Of a stretch of DNA of 64,000 nt, positions 1 through 8,816 are shown one piece after another (the stretch's first letter is position 1; the number at the start of each line of letters is the position of its first letter). A program made the translations under genes and the position numbers. Under the pieces are notes generated by a model. The model made no database searches and was not told the origin of the DNA. It saw only the letters and a program-made list of their open reading frames with translations. This stretch comes from Burkholderia singularis (GTDB lineage: Bacteria; Pseudomonadota; Gammaproteobacteria; Burkholderiales; Burkholderiaceae), in assembly GCF_900176645.1 (NCBI RefSeq), contig NZ_FXAN01000072.1, positions 97,818 through 161,817 of the forward strand. The letters run 5' to 3'.

Positions 1-134
1 ATGGCCGGAAACGAGAAATAGCGCATCGCATCGGCGTTCGACCAGATCGCGTACAACGCGCGCGCGTCATCTTCGCGCAGCGCACGCAGCCTCAGACGCG
101 CAGTCGTCAGCGTGACAGGTTCGAAAATAGGCAT
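1..134 (-). CDS. GNAT-family N-acetyltransferase (5' end only; runs off the window)
   Basis: Only the first 44 codons are inside the window. Reading leftward from the ATG at 134-132, the peptide starts MPIFEPVTLTTARLRLRALR and continues with an acidic DDARALYAIWSNAD stretch and a MRYFSF motif. The pattern 'L-x-T-x-R-L-x-L-R-x-L-x-x-x-D-A', followed by a short helix and an aromatic-rich strand, is the usual start of RimJ/RimL-type GNAT acetyltransferases. These transfer acetyl from acetyl-CoA to protein N-termini or small amines. The acetyl-CoA loop lies outside the window, so substrate cannot be judged. The gene is divergent from the MFS transporter at 261, and the two share a 126-base promoter region. 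Confidence 0.7.
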   Translation of the reverse strand, partial: MPIFEPVTLTTARLRLRALREDDARALYAIWSNADAMRYFSFPA

Positions 135-260
135 CGCAGGGCCACCCCGGTTCAGTTGCGGTTCGATTCACGCATGGCCCGTAAAGTCCGGCACGCGCGT
201 GGTTCGATCATACGGAACCTGTGGAGCAATCACGCAGGCCGGTGTAGCATCTGCGCCGTT

Positions 261-1430
261 ATGAAAACCATCGTCACACGCGATTTTCTCGCGCTCATCC
301 TCAGCGTCGCGGTCGTCGGCCTCGGCACGGGCGCCACCCTTCCGCTCACCGCGCTCGCGCTGATCGAAGCCGGCCACGGCACCGACGTCATCGGCATGCT
401 GACCGCCGCGCAAGCCGGCGGCGGCCTTGCGATCGTACCGTTCGTGTCGCGCATTGCGAAGCGCCTCGGCGCGCGCCGGGTGATCGTCGCGTCGACACTC
501 GTGCTCGCGGCGGCAACGATCCTGATGCAGCTCACGTCGAATCTCGTCGTGTGGGGCGTGCTGCGCATCGTCTGCGGCGCGGCGCTGATGCTGCTTTTCA
601 CGATCGGCGAAGCATGGGTCAATCAGCTCGCCGACGATTCGACGCGCGGGCGCGTCGTCGCGATTTACACGACCAATTTCACGCTATTCCAAATGGCGGG
701 CCCGGTGCTCGTCAGCCAGATCGCCGACTGGACGAGCACACGCTTCGCGCTCACCGGCGCGCTGTTTCTGCTGTCGCTGCCGACGCTCGCGTCGATCCGG
801 CAGGCGCCGCTCGCCGACGATGCGCATCACGAGCCGCACGATCACTGGCGGCGCGTGCTGCCGCAGATGCCCGCGCTTGTCATCGGCACCGGCTTCTTCG
901 CGCTGTTCGACACGCTTGCGCTATCGCTGATGCCGATTTATGCAATGGATCACGGCGTGGCGAGCGAAGCGGCCGTGCTGTTCGCGTCGATCATCCTGCT
1001 CGGCGACACCGCGATGGCATTCCCGCTCGGCTGGCTCGCCGACCGGCTCGGCCGGCAGCGCGTGCATCTCGGCGCGGCGTGCATCGTGCTCGCGCTGTTG
1101 CCGCTCGTGCCAGTTACCGTCGCGACGCCGTGGCTGCGCACGCCATTGCTGTTCGTGCTCGGCGCGGCGGCGGGCGGAATTTATACGCTGTCGGTCGTGG
1201 CATGCGGCGAGCGCTTTCGCGGCGCGGCGCTCGTGACCGCGAGCGCGCTCGTGTCGGCGTCGTGGAGCGCGGCAAGCTTTGGCGGGCCGCTCGTCGCGGG
1301 CGCGCTGATGGCGCATTGGGGCAGCGAAACGCTGATCGGCGTGCTCGCCGCCGGCGCGCTCGCGTTTCTCGCGGCGGCGCTGTGGGAACATCGGACGATT
1401 GGACGACGCGCGGCCGCATCGCCGCGTTGA
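261..1430 (+). CDS. MFS transporter (DHA1-like, 12 TM)
   Basis: A 389-residue, strongly hydrophobic protein with the two-times-six helix layout of the major facilitator superfamily. The cytoplasmic loop 2-3 motif is present in degenerate form as RIAKRLGARRVI, and its repeat in the second half as GWLADRLGRQRVHLG. A hydrophilic loop around residues 185-205, rich in His and Asp, separates the halves. I chose the ATG at 261, where MKTIVTRDF leads into the first helix, rather than in-frame ATGs upstream at 156 that would add a basic, non-hydrophobic leader. The substrate is unknown; members of this branch are usually drug or metabolite exporters. The gene stands alone, with the convergent fahA operon 169 bases downstream. 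Confidence 0.85.
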   Translation: MKTIVTRDFLALILSVAVVGLGTGATLPLTALALIEAGHGTDVIGMLTAAQAGGGLAIVPFVSRIAKRLGARRVIVASTLVLAAATILMQLTSNLVVWGVLRIVCGAALMLLFTIGEAWVNQLADDSTRGRVVAIYTTNFTLFQMAGPVLVSQIADWTSTRFALTGALFLLSLPTLASIRQAPLADDAHHEPHDHWRRVLPQMPALVIGTGFFALFDTLALSLMPIYAMDHGVASEAAVLFASIILLGDTAMAFPLGWLADRLGRQRVHLGAACIVLALLPLVPVTVATPWLRTPLLFVLGAAAGGIYTLSVVACGERFRGAALVTASALVSASWSAASFGGPLVAGALMAHWGSETLIGVLAAGALAFLAAALWEHRTIGRRAAASPR

Positions 1431-1599
1431 CGGTTTCGTGATGACGCGCGTCGACGCGCGAGCCCGTGCAACCACTTGGAGCGCGCAACGCTCACCATCC
1501 ACCCTGCAAGCTCATGCGGGCCGGCGGCCCGCGAACCGCGCGTCTTGCGCACGAACCCCGCACGCACGGCCGCCGCCGCGTCATCGCGTCATCGCGCCG

Positions 1600-2937
1600 T
1601 CAGCCCGGCAGCGCAGGCAAAACCTTGCCGGCACACGTCCCGAAACCGACTCGATACCCGTCGCCTTGACACCAACCGGCCAGCGTCAGTTCATCGCCGT
1701 CCTCGATGAACGTGCGCGCGCCGCCGCCGGTGAGCGGCGCCGGCTCCTTGCCGTTCCAAGTCAGCTCGAGCAGGCTGCCGAATGCGTCCTTCGTCGGCCC
1801 GCTGATCGTGCCCGAGCCCATCAGATCGCCGATTCGCGTATTGCAGCCGGATACCGTGTGATGCGCGAGCTGCTGCGCGATCGTCCAGTACAGATACTTG
1901 AAGTTGGTGCGAGAGATCGTCGTCGCGTCGGGCGCGCCTTCCGGCTTCAGCCGCACCTCAAGCGTGATGTCGAACGCGCTCTCGCCCGTATCGCGCAGAT
2001 ACGCGAGCGGCGGCGGCGTCTGCTGCGGCTGCGCGGTGCGAAACGGCTCGAGCGCGTCGAGCGTGACGATCCAAGGCGAGATCGTCGTCGCGAACGTCTT
2101 GGCGTTGAACGGCCCGAGCGGCACGTATTCCCATTGCTGGATATCGCGTGCGCTCCAGTCGTTCAGGAGCACCATGCCGAATACATGCGACTGCGCGTTC
2201 GCGCATGCGATCGGCTCGCCGAGCGCATTGCCGCGCCCGATGATAAAGCCCGTCTCCAGCTCGAAATCGAGCTTGCGGCATGCGCCGAACACCGGGCGCT
2301 CGTGGTCCGGCAGCTTCAGTTGCCCGTTCGGCCGGCGCACCGGCGTACCGCTGACGACCACCGACGATGCGCGCCCGTTGTAGGCGATCGGCATCTCCGA
2401 CCAGTTCGGCAACAACGCGTTCTTCGGGTCGCGGAACATCGAGCCGACGTTCGTCGCATGTTCTTTCGACGAATAGAAATCGGTATAGCCGGGGATGTCG
2501 ACGGGCAAATGCAGCGTCGCGTCGCGCTGCGCGACGAGCACACGCTTGCGCAACACCCCGTCGTCACGCAGCCGCGCGTTGCCGCGCTCGAGCAGCTCGC
2601 TCAGTTGGACGCGCACGCTGCGCCAAGCGTCGCGGCCAAGCGCGATGAAATCATTCAGCGAAGGCCGCTCGAACACGGCCGCCGAGCCGGCGCCCGGCAC
2701 GCTCAGCAAGCCCGTGCGCTGCAGCGCCGCCAGATCGACGATCGCGTCACCGAGTGCGACACCCGCGCGACGCGTCGAAAAACGCACGTCGCTGAAGATG
2801 CCGAACGGCAGATTCTGAATCGGAAAATCGCATGCGGGATCGTTCGCCGAATCGAGCCAGCTTTTGCGCGCCGGATCGATGCTTGCCTGCCATGCCGCGT
2901 GCAGCATTTCGCTCTGTTGATCGGATTGGATGCTCAT
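1600..2937 (-). CDS. fahA: Fumarylacetoacetase
   Basis: A 445-residue protein matching full-length fumarylacetoacetate hydrolase, the last step of tyrosine/homogentisate breakdown (fumarylacetoacetate to fumarate plus acetoacetate). The N-terminal SH3-like domain carries the PFGIFS motif (around residues 45-50). The catalytic domain holds [13 protein letters not shown], with metal-ligand acidic residues, the GFIIGRGN segment, and MGSGTISGP and [13 protein letters not shown] near the C terminus, all characteristic of the family. Its ATG overlaps the hmgA stop codon by four bases (ATGA at 2934-2937), so translation is probably coupled. Maleylacetoacetate isomerase, the step between the two enzymes, is not in the window. 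Confidence 0.96.
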   Translation of the reverse strand: MSIQSDQQSEMLHAAWQASIDPARKSWLDSANDPACDFPIQNLPFGIFSDVRFSTRRAGVALGDAIVDLAALQRTGLLSVPGAGSAAVFERPSLNDFIALGRDAWRSVRVQLSELLERGNARLRDDGVLRKRVLVAQRDATLHLPVDIPGYTDFYSSKEHATNVGSMFRDPKNALLPNWSEMPIAYNGRASSVVVSGTPVRRPNGQLKLPDHERPVFGACRKLDFELETGFIIGRGNALGEPIACANAQSHVFGMVLLNDWSARDIQQWEYVPLGPFNAKTFATTISPWIVTLDALEPFRTAQPQQTPPPLAYLRDTGESAFDITLEVRLKPEGAPDATTISRTNFKYLYWTIAQQLAHHTVSGCNTRIGDLMGSGTISGPTKDAFGSLLELTWNGKEPAPLTGGGARTFIEDGDELTLAGWCQGDGYRVGFGTCAGKVLPALPG

Positions 2938-4268
2938 CGACGCTCCGGATTGAAGTGTTTATTCAGGCCTTGCCAGCATTCGAAATAATTCGCCTGCAAC
3001 TGGGCGCTCTCGAGCGCGAAGCGGGTTGGACGGATCAGCGTGCGGGTCTCGAACATGAAGGCCATCGTGTCGGCCACCTTGTGCGGCTTGGCCGTATCGC
3101 TCGCGCACGCCTTCTCGAACGTGTCCGCATCCGGCCCGTGCCCCGACATGCAATTGTGCAGGCTCGCGCCGCCCGGCACGAAACCTTCGGCCTTCGCGTC
3201 GTAGACGCCGTGCACGAGCCCCATGAACTCGCTCGCGACGTTGCGATGAAACCACGGCGGGCGGAACGTGTCCTCCGCCACGAGCCAGCGCGGCGGGAAG
3301 ATCACGAAGTCGAGCGTATCGACGCCGGGCGTGTCGCTCTGCGCCTGCAGCACGAGGAAGATCGACGGGTCCGGATGATCGTGGCTGATCGAGCCGATCG
3401 TGTTGAAGCGCCGCAAGTCGTACTTGTACGGTGCATAGTTGCCGTGCCATGCGACGACGTCGAACGGCGAATGACCGATCTCGGCGCGCCAGAAACGGCC
3501 GTTGAGCTTCGCGACGAGTTCGAACGCGCCTTCACGGTCTTCATACGACGCATGCGGCGTCAAGAAATCGCGCGGATTCGCAAGCCCGTTCGAGCCGATC
3601 GGCCCGAGATCCGGCAGACGCAGCAGCGCGCCGAAGTTCTCGCAGATATAGCCGCGCGCCTGCCCGTCCGGCAGCGCAACCGCAAAGCGCACGCCGCGCG
3701 GAATCACCGCGATCTCGAACGGCTCGACGTCGAGCCGCCCCAGCTCGGTCATGATGAAGAGCCGGCCCTGCTGCGGCACGATCAACAGCTCGCCGTCGGC
3801 GCTGTAGAAAAAGCGCTCGTGCATCGAGCGGTTTGCCGCGTACAGATGGATCGCGCAGCCACTCATGGCCGCGGCCGAGCCGTTGCCGCCCATCGTCACC
3901 CAGCCGTCGACGAAATCGGTCGGCTGCGCGGGCATCGGCAGCGGGTCCCAGCGCAGCTGGTTCGGCGGCGTCGGCGGCACGTCGTGCGAATCGGCGAATT
4001 CGGCGATTACCAGGCGCTCGCCCGGCACGGATTCGAACGGCCGATGCATGGCCGCGGGCCGAATCCGGTACAGCCATGAGCGGCGGTTGTGCGCGCGCGG
4101 CGCAGTGAACGCAGTACCGGACAACTGCTCCGCATAAAGTCCGTATGGCGCGCGCTGCGGCGAATTGCGCCCATGCGGCAGCGTGCCCGGCAGTACCTCG
4201 GTCGCGAATTCGTTTGCGAAGCCGCTCTGATAGCCGGCCTCGCCCGGTTTCGAAAAATCCAGCGTCAT
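2934..4268 (-). CDS. hmgA: Homogentisate 1,2-dioxygenase
   Basis: A 444-residue iron(II) ring-cleaving dioxygenase converting homogentisate to maleylacetoacetate. The iron ligands are visible: [10 protein letters not shown] contributes His and Glu (human H335/E341 equivalents), and [10 protein letters not shown] supplies the third ligand. The N terminus, [13 protein letters not shown], is a hallmark of the family. An upstream in-frame ATG (4286) exists, but a GGAG Shine-Dalgarno core lies at good spacing before the ATG at 4268 (MTLDFSKPG), so I use the latter. The gene is the fifth of a six-gene operon, 18 bases after the MFS importer gene, and overlaps fahA by four bases. The cytosolic product feeds acetoacetate and fumarate into central metabolism. 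Confidence 0.97.
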   Translation of the reverse strand: MTLDFSKPGEAGYQSGFANEFATEVLPGTLPHGRNSPQRAPYGLYAEQLSGTAFTAPRAHNRRSWLYRIRPAAMHRPFESVPGERLVIAEFADSHDVPPTPPNQLRWDPLPMPAQPTDFVDGWVTMGGNGSAAAMSGCAIHLYAANRSMHERFFYSADGELLIVPQQGRLFIMTELGRLDVEPFEIAVIPRGVRFAVALPDGQARGYICENFGALLRLPDLGPIGSNGLANPRDFLTPHASYEDREGAFELVAKLNGRFWRAEIGHSPFDVVAWHGNYAPYKYDLRRFNTIGSISHDHPDPSIFLVLQAQSDTPGVDTLDFVIFPPRWLVAEDTFRPPWFHRNVASEFMGLVHGVYDAKAEGFVPGGASLHNCMSGHGPDADTFEKACASDTAKPHKVADTMAFMFETRTLIRPTRFALESAQLQANYFECWQGLNKHFNPERR

Positions 4269-4286
4269 GATGGTCGTTTTCTCCAT

Positions 4287-5645
4287 TCAGGCAATATTCG
4301 GCGCGGCCGGATCGCGTCGGCGCGCAACGCCCGCGAGGCCGAGCACGAAGATCGCCGAGCCCAGCACCGGCACCGCGGCCGCGTGAAACAGCGCGTCGTG
4401 CGTCCAGCCCAGCGCGATCAACTGCCCGCCGACGAGCGGGCCGAGCACCGAACCGACGCGGCCGATGCCCAGACTCCAGCCGATGCCCGTCGAACGCAGC
4501 GACGTCGGGTAATAATGGCCCGCAAGCGCATTGACGGCCGGCTGTCCGCCGACGATGCAAAACCCGCCGACGAACACCGCCGCGAGCAGCAACGGCAGCA
4601 CGTGCGCGACCGTGCCGATCAGGCCGACCGCGAGCGCGGCGCACGCGAAGCAGGCGAACAGCACGCGCGCGAAGCCGTGCCGCTCGATCAACCAGCCGAG
4701 CAACAGCGTGCCCGCCACGCCGCCCGTCTGCAGCACCGTGCCGACAACCACGGCCGTCTCGTTCGCATAGCCCGCATCGCGGATCACGGTCGGCAGCCAG
4801 TTCGATAAAAAATACAAGTCGATCAGATTCATGAAGCTGATCGCCCACAACAGCAGCGTGACGCGCGCGCGCCCCGCGCGAAACAGCTCGGCCACCGGCG
4901 CGCCGCGCGGCGCGGCCTCGCGCACGACGAGCATCGTATCGGCGGCGAGCGGCAGTTGCGGCGCGAATCGCGCGAGCCAAGCGCGCGCCGCCTGCTGCCG
5001 GCCGCGCAGCACCAGAAACTGCGGCGACTCGGGCAAACACGCGGCCATCGCCACGGCAAGCACGAGCGGCGCCGCGCCGCCGACGAAGAACACCGCGCGC
5101 CAGCCGAACGCAGGAATCAGCGCGGCGCTGACGAAGCCGCCCAACGCCGCGCCGAGCGTGAAGCCGCACGACACGATCATCATTCGCTTCACGCGATGCG
5201 CGGCCGGACTGCATTCGCCGACGAGCGCCATCGCGTTCGGCATGATGCAGCCGAGCCCCAGGCCCGTGACGAAGCGCAGCGCGATCAGCGCGGGAATCGT
5301 CGGCGCGAACGGCGTGGCGAGCATCGTCGCCGCGAAAAACAGCGTCGCGCCGATCAGCACCGGCCGGCGGCCGATCCGGTCGGCCAGCACCGACAAGCCG
5401 AGCGCACCGATCAGCATCCCGAACAGGCTCGCGCTGAACACGGGGCCGAGCACCTGTTTCTGGACGCCCCACTCGGCGATCACGCTCGGCGCGACATAGC
5501 CCATCGCCTGCGCGTCGAAGCCGTCGAGCACGAGACTCAGCCCGCACAGCGTCAGCAGTAGCGCGTGGAACGCGCGATGGTGCGTGCCGTCGATCACGCG
5601 CTCGACTTCGAGCACGCGCGCCGCCTCGGGTGCCCGCGCGCTCAT
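4287..5645 (-). CDS. MFS aromatic acid importer (AAHS family)
   Basis: A 452-residue MFS protein of the aromatic acid:H+ symporter type (PcaK/BenK/MhpT relatives). The family signature around helix 1, VLDGFDAQAMGYVAPSV, with the conserved DGFD, is present, as are the loop 2-3 motif LADRIGRRPVLIG and the mid-protein LPESPQFL. The start at 5645 overlaps the stop of the DUF2783 gene as ATGA (5642-5645), and an upstream extension would be basic and Arg-rich with no membrane character. Embedded between the ring hydroxylase and hmgA, it most likely imports the aromatic acid that the FAD monooxygenase converts toward homogentisate. The exact substrate is not deducible; a hydroxyphenylacetate or similar acid is an inference. 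Confidence 0.88.
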   Translation of the reverse strand: MSARAPEAARVLEVERVIDGTHHRAFHALLLTLCGLSLVLDGFDAQAMGYVAPSVIAEWGVQKQVLGPVFSASLFGMLIGALGLSVLADRIGRRPVLIGATLFFAATMLATPFAPTIPALIALRFVTGLGLGCIMPNAMALVGECSPAAHRVKRMMIVSCGFTLGAALGGFVSAALIPAFGWRAVFFVGGAAPLVLAVAMAACLPESPQFLVLRGRQQAARAWLARFAPQLPLAADTMLVVREAAPRGAPVAELFRAGRARVTLLLWAISFMNLIDLYFLSNWLPTVIRDAGYANETAVVVGTVLQTGGVAGTLLLGWLIERHGFARVLFACFACAALAVGLIGTVAHVLPLLLAAVFVGGFCIVGGQPAVNALAGHYYPTSLRSTGIGWSLGIGRVGSVLGPLVGGQLIALGWTHDALFHAAAVPVLGSAIFVLGLAGVARRRDPAAPNIA

Positions 5646-5884
5646 TGCGTTGCCCGCCCGGCCCCGGCAAGCGGCGACGCCGCGACAGCATGCGCGCCGC
5701 CGCGCGCGAGCGCCATCGCCTCGCGCAGCACGTCGAGATCGCCGACCTGGTTGGCCAGCAGCAGGATCAGCTTCGCGTTGACGCGTTGGCTTTCGTCGTC
5801 GGACAGATCGCGGTGCATGTCGATCAGCGCTTCGTAGAATGCGTCCGGGTCCGCCAGACGCGGGCGGGTGTCGAGATGGCGCAT
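5642..5884 (-). CDS. DUF2783 domain protein
   Basis: A small 80-residue acidic protein starting MRHLDTRPRLADPDAFYEAL. The core, with DLSDDESQRVNAKLILLLAN followed by QVGDLDVLREA, matches my recollection of DUF2783, a short helical family found beside FAD-dependent aromatic hydroxylases. A very good Shine-Dalgarno (AGGAGGT) sits seven bases before the ATG at 5884-5882 and decides this start over an upstream one at 5998. The gene is 41 bases downstream of the monooxygenase and overlaps the MFS importer by four bases. No catalytic residues are evident. An accessory or regulatory role for the hydroxylase is only an inference from context. Confidence 0.82.
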   Translation of the reverse strand: MRHLDTRPRLADPDAFYEALIDMHRDLSDDESQRVNAKLILLLANQVGDLDVLREAMALARGGAHAVAASPLAGAGRATQ

Positions 5885-5925
5885 CGGGTACCTCCTGTCT
5901 CCATTGGTATGACGGGGCAGCATGT

Positions 5926-7587
5926 TCACGCGGCGCCGATCGCGCGCAGCAGCGCGGCGCGCACCGCGCGCGCATCCGCCGATCGCATGCGCGCGCACAC
6001 GTGCTGATCCGGACGCAGCAGGTAGAACGTGCCGGGGCGCGCGTCGTAGCGCTGTGCGGCGAGCCCGTCGACGTCCTCGATCACATCGACGCCCGGCACC
6101 GCGCGCCCCTGCGCGCGCGGCACGACGAGCACCGGCGCGATGGGCAGCGCTTGATCGCGCGTCAACTCGACGAGCGCCTGCGCATCGTCGATCGTGCCGA
6201 ACCAGAGGCCCGAGAAGCCGCCCCGCACATGCTGCAGCAGCCAGCCGGGCTCGCCGCGCGCGACGACGGGCGCATCGATCGCGACCGCGCCCGGCACCGG
6301 AGCGCCGTCAAACGCGTCGCCCGCGCGATCCGCGGTATTGAGCGGCGAATCGGCGAGCACCGCGGGCACCGACAGTCGCCCGCTATTGACGAGCCCGCGC
6401 GCGAACTCGCAATCGCGGGCCAGTTCGAGCGTGGCGTCGCGAAACGTGCGCGACACCGCGCACTTCGGCGTGATGAAATCGGTCGCGCGCGTCGAATGGC
6501 GGATGTTCTCGTCGGCGGCGAATTCGCGCTCAGTCGCGTAGGTGTCGAGCAGCGCATCGGGCGCACGTCCGCTTAGCACGAGCGCGAGCTTCCACGCAAG
6601 ATTGTCGGCATCCTGCACGCCGCTATTCGCGCCGCGCGCGCCGAACGGCGACACGCCGTGCGCCGCGTCGCCCGCGAACAGCACGCGGCCATGCCGGAAG
6701 CTGTCCATCCGCTGGCAACGGAACGTATAGACGCTGACCCACTCGAGTTCGAACTCGGCGTCGGGGCCGAGCAGCGCGCGCACGCGCGGGATCACGCGCT
6801 CGGGCGCCTTCTCCGCGACCGGATCGGCATCCCAGCCGAGTTGGAAGTCGATCCGCCAGATGCCGTCGGGCTGCCGATGCAGCAGCACCGACTGGTTGCG
6901 ATGAAACGGCGGATCAAACCAGAACCAACGTTCGGCCGGAAACGGTGCGCTCATCTTCACGTCGGCGATCAGGAAGCGATCCTTGAACGTGCGGCCTCGG
7001 CTGTCGAGCCCCATCATCGCGCGCAGCGGGCTCTTCGAGCCGTCGGCCGCGATCACGTATCGCGCGCGCAGCGTGTACGGGCCATCGGGCGTCTCGACCT
7101 CGAGCGTCACGTGATCGGCCGTCTGCCCGATGCCCGTCACGCGGTTCCTCCAGCGCAGATCGAGATTCGGCAGCTCGCTCGCACGCTCGGCCAGATAACC
7201 TTCGACGTAATATTGCTGCAGATTGACGAACGCGGGCCGCTGGCATCCCGCATCCGGCAGCAGATCGAACGCGTAGATCAGCTCGTCGCGCAGGAACACC
7301 TTGCCGACGTTCCAGCCCACGCCCTTTTGCGCAATCCGCTCGCCGCAGCCGAGCCGGTCCAGAATTTCGAGGGTGCGCTTCGCGAAGCAGATCGCGCGCG
7401 AACCGGTCGCGAGGGTGTCGTCGTCGTCGAGCAGCACGACGGGCACGTCGCGCTGAGCCAGATCGATCGCCGCCGCCAGTCCGACCGGCCCCGCGCCGAC
7501 CACCACCACCGGATGCGGCGCGAGTGCGTCGGCATATTCGGCGCGCGGCCGGCAACCGAACTTCAGCGTCTGGTAATCGGTGCTCAT
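5926..7587 (-). CDS. FAD-dependent aromatic-ring monooxygenase (MhpA/PheA-like)
   Basis: A 553-residue group A flavoprotein hydroxylase. The N-terminal Rossmann motif VVVGAGPVGLAAAIDLA binds FAD, the DG motif appears in YVIAADGSKSPLR, and the GD motif in RVLFAGDAAHGVSPFGARG contacts the flavin ribityl chain. The C-terminal 150 residues form the thioredoxin-like tail seen in 3-(3-hydroxyphenyl)propionate and phenol hydroxylases. I start at MSTDYQTL (7587), 11 bases after the MBL gene stop; an ATG 11 codons upstream overlaps that gene. The operon position next to hmgA/fahA suggests it ortho- or para-hydroxylates a phenylacetate-type substrate to homogentisate, but sequence alone does not fix the substrate. 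Confidence 0.88.
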   Translation of the reverse strand: MSTDYQTLKFGCRPRAEYADALAPHPVVVVGAGPVGLAAAIDLAQRDVPVVLLDDDDTLATGSRAICFAKRTLEILDRLGCGERIAQKGVGWNVGKVFLRDELIYAFDLLPDAGCQRPAFVNLQQYYVEGYLAERASELPNLDLRWRNRVTGIGQTADHVTLEVETPDGPYTLRARYVIAADGSKSPLRAMMGLDSRGRTFKDRFLIADVKMSAPFPAERWFWFDPPFHRNQSVLLHRQPDGIWRIDFQLGWDADPVAEKAPERVIPRVRALLGPDAEFELEWVSVYTFRCQRMDSFRHGRVLFAGDAAHGVSPFGARGANSGVQDADNLAWKLALVLSGRAPDALLDTYATEREFAADENIRHSTRATDFITPKCAVSRTFRDATLELARDCEFARGLVNSGRLSVPAVLADSPLNTADRAGDAFDGAPVPGAVAIDAPVVARGEPGWLLQHVRGGFSGLWFGTIDDAQALVELTRDQALPIAPVLVVPRAQGRAVPGVDVIEDVDGLAAQRYDARPGTFYLLRPDQHVCARMRSADARAVRAALLRAIGAA

Positions 7588-7598
7588 GGTCGCCGCGC

Positions 7599-8555
7599 TC
7601 AGCCTTCGAGGGTTTGCCACATGTCCTTGTCGCGCTCGGCCGTCCAGATCCGCGGGTGCGGATATTGGGTCGCCTCGTCGAACGCGCGCGTCACGTCAAA
7701 CGGCATGCAGTGATCGAAAATCACCCATTCGCCGAATTTAGGCTTCAGCGCCGCGTAGGTTTCCTTGTACAGCGCGTTCAGATCCTTGCCCGCCGCCGCG
7801 CCCGCCTTCACGTTCGCGTACAGCTCGCTGACGAACGCGCGCGTGCCGGCAAGCCCGAGGGCGACCTCCTGCGGTGTCTTCAGCGCCGCGCCGCGGCCCG
7901 GCACGAGCTTCTCCGGCTTGAGCGCCGCGATCGCGTCGAGCGTATGCGGCCAGTCCTCGAAGTACGCATCGCCCGCATACGGCGTTGCGCCGTATTCGAC
8001 GAGATCGCCCGACAGCAGTACTTTCTCCTGTGGCAACCAAACGACCGTGTCGCCCTTCGTGTGCCCGCGCCCCAACTGCAGGATCTTCACCTCGAGTTTG
8101 CCGAGCCAGAGCGTCATCTCGCCTTTGAACGTCAGCGTCGGCCACGTCAGGCCCGGCACCGACTCGACCGAGCGGAACAGCCGCGGAAAGCGTTCGATCT
8201 CGCTTTTCATGTCGGCCGCGCCACGCTCGACGATCAGGTCGTAGGTGTCCTGGCTCGCGATCACGTGATCGGCGCCATACGCCGACGCGCCCAGCACCCG
8301 CACCGCGTGGTAGTGCGTGAGCAGCACGTACTTGATCGGTTTGTCGGTGACTTCGCGAATGCGGCGGATCACGTCCTGCGCCATCACGGGCGTCGCCTGC
8401 GTATCGGCCACGAGCACCGCATCGTCGCCGATGATGATCCCGGTGTTCGGGTCGCCTTCGGCGGTGTAAGCGTAAGCATGCTCGGACAGGCGCTCGAACG
8501 TCACCTGCTTGTCAGTCAAATCCGCCTGCGAGGCGAATGTCTTGTCACCGGCCAT
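7599..8555 (-). CDS. MBL-fold (metallo-beta-lactamase-like) protein with altered metal motif
   Basis: A 318-residue protein with the MBL fold: an N-terminal sandwich strand NTGIIIGDDAVLVADTQAT, the loop LLTHYHAVRVLG, the later GRGHTKGDTVVWLP and LLSGDLVEYG motifs, and a C-terminal FDHCMP. The first metal motif, normally HxHxDH, reads H81-Y-H83-A-V85-R86, so both the Asp and the last His are replaced. The other ligands (His in GHTKGD, Asp in SGD) are retained. It is the first gene of the homogentisate operon, with a GGAGAGG ribosome site before the ATG at 8555 that rules out the start nine codons earlier. The role is uncertain: possibly a hydrolase acting on a lactone or ester form of the pathway acid. 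Confidence 0.82.
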   Translation of the reverse strand: MAGDKTFASQADLTDKQVTFERLSEHAYAYTAEGDPNTGIIIGDDAVLVADTQATPVMAQDVIRRIREVTDKPIKYVLLTHYHAVRVLGASAYGADHVIASQDTYDLIVERGAADMKSEIERFPRLFRSVESVPGLTWPTLTFKGEMTLWLGKLEVKILQLGRGHTKGDTVVWLPQEKVLLSGDLVEYGATPYAGDAYFEDWPHTLDAIAALKPEKLVPGRGAALKTPQEVALGLAGTRAFVSELYANVKAGAAAGKDLNALYKETYAALKPKFGEWVIFDHCMPFDVTRAFDEATQYPHPRIWTAERDKDMWQTLEG

Positions 8556-8660
8556 CTTTCCTCTCCTTGCTCCGCTCGGCAAAAGCGCCGCTTCGATTCG
8601 TAGTGGGCCGAACCATACGCCTGGTTTCCCGATGGGCGACCCATTGATTACGAATAGTAC

Positions 8661-8674
8661 AATCGATTTCGATT
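8661..8674. promoter_or_regulatory. Inverted repeat in the promoter region of the homogentisate operon / EAL gene
   Basis: The intergenic region 8556-8816 separates the divergent MBL and EAL genes. At 8661-8674 a 5-bp inverted repeat AATCG-4-CGATT is flanked by further partly symmetric AT-rich bases (TAGTAC on the left, TAGTGA on the right). The location, about 106 bases upstream of the MBL start codon, and the local drop in GC fit an operator or promoter for the aromatic operon, for example of a MarR or LysR regulator. There is no regulator gene next to the operon to support a partner, and the repeat is short, so this is a weak call. Confidence 0.3.
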
Positions 8675-8778
8675 AGTGAAATTAACGTATACCCTAATCT
8701 CCCGGCCAGGCCCGATATCGATATGAGCAAATCGCGCAACCAATCAGGCGCGGCGCTGCTACTATCATTCGTATAGAC

Positions 8779-8800
8779 GGCGGCCGATTCGGCCGCCTTT
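8779..8800 (+). terminator. Terminator-like hairpin in the leader of the EAL gene
   Basis: GGCGGCCG (8779-8786) and CGGCCGCC (8790-8797) form a perfect 8-bp stem with an ATT loop, followed by TTTCTT. It ends only about 17 bases before the EAL-domain start codon at 8817 and just upstream of its GGAG ribosome site. The upstream gene is divergent, so nothing transcribed rightward needs terminating here. It could be an attenuator or simply a structured leader. Confidence 0.5.
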
Positions 8801-8816
8801 CTTCCATCCGGAGTCC

